From Eubacteriales bacterium (GTDB lineage Bacteria; Bacillota; Clostridia; Acetivibrionales; STF1-152), in NCBI GenBank assembly GCA_028703215.1, contig JAQVNH010000042.1, forward strand, positions 1-7,816: 7,816 bases of DNA, in the 5' to 3' direction. Each line of letters opens with the position of its first letter. Within the stretch, counting starts at the first letter, position 1. The position numbers were made by a program, and so were the translations under genes. Positions 7,689 to 7,816 of the stretch are shown here, piece by piece. A model generated the notes under the pieces. It saw only the letters and a program-made list of their open reading frames with translations. It was not told where the DNA came from and did no database searches.

Positions 7689-7816
7689 TCATAAATTTCT
7701 GTATAAGCCGATAACCTTACCGAGAATCGAAACATCCTTGTCAATAATGATAGCATCATAATCAGGGTTGGCCGGCTGGAGCCTGATGCGGTCCTTTTCT
7801 TTATAAAATCTTTTTA
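7689..7816 (-). CDS. lexA: SOS repressor LexA, C-terminal 41 residues only
   Basis: LexA represses SOS genes and inactivates itself by self-cleavage when RecA filaments form on damaged DNA. Reading leftward from the window edge, 41 full codons precede a TGA at 7691-7689. They begin KRFYKEKDRIRLQPANPDYD and end with LGKVIGLYRNL, a strong match to the end of the S24 peptidase domain of Gram-positive LexA. The first visible lysine (7814-7812) aligns with the catalytic lysine of the Ser-Lys pair (K156 in Escherichia coli, in VKR). The serine, the DNA-binding domain, the start and the promoter lie beyond the right edge. An S24-family paralogue such as a phage repressor is possible, but the tail and the common presence of lexA near hfq in Clostridia favour LexA. 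The gene converges on hfq with 15 bases between stop codons. Confidence 0.88.
   Translation of the reverse strand, partial: KRFYKEKDRIRLQPANPDYDAIIIDKDVSILGKVIGLYRNL

Noticed and set aside
7684..7691. 8-bp palindrome TGATATCA over the lexA stop as an operator
   Set aside because: It is short, lies at the 3' end of both genes where an operator is unlikely, and is easily explained by chance.
7648..7692. ATGATA (7648-7653) and TATCAT (7687-7692) as a shared hfq/lexA terminator hairpin
   Set aside because: The stem is only six A/T-rich pairs with a 33-base loop and no T-run on either strand.

Overview
The window reads as a chromosomal housekeeping locus from a Firmicute, most likely class Clostridia. 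The evidence is the gene order mutS-mutL-miaA-hfq facing lexA, the style of the encoded proteins (MutL with an endonuclease domain, a short Hfq, a Gram-positive-type LexA tail), purine-rich Shine-Dalgarno sites, frequent AGA/AGG and ATA codons, and a base composition that looks like the low-to-mid 40s %GC by eye (not counted). I cannot place it more finely than class. Nothing suggests a plasmid, phage, integron or insertion sequence.

Layout, left to right. Bases 1-1925 are the 3' part of a transketolase gene whose start lies off the left edge. After a 61-base gap comes mutS (1987-4611), then mutL (4623-6407), miaA (6423-7367) and hfq (7407-7673), all on the + strand with gaps of 11, 15 and 39 bases. 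On the - strand, 7816-7689 is the last 41 codons of lexA, converging tail-to-tail on hfq with 15 bases between the stop codons. Coding density is very high and no stretch above 300 bases lacks a gene. I see no RNA genes, CRISPR array, repeats or mobile elements.

How the genes work together. MutS recognises mismatches and recruits MutL. This MutL keeps the C-terminal metal-dependent nicking motifs, and both proteins carry a plausible sliding-clamp binding motif, so this is the methyl-independent, nick-based repair type rather than the MutH/Dam type. MiaA prenylates A37 of tRNAs and Hfq is the Sm-like RNA-binding hexamer; the miaA-hfq pairing is conserved across many bacteria. LexA is the SOS repressor. 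Transketolase (pentose phosphate pathway) has no evident functional link to the rest and may simply be a neighbour. Tight spacing suggests mutS-mutL-miaA, and possibly hfq, are co-transcribed. There are weak promoter-like sequences just before mutS and before hfq.

I found no undescribed system. The points worth checking are small: a Glu-to-Asp change in the MutL endonuclease motif, a foldable tkt-mutS junction, a possible hfq-specific promoter in the miaA tail, a GTG start for hfq, and the nearly abutting hfq/lexA 3' ends without a visible terminator.
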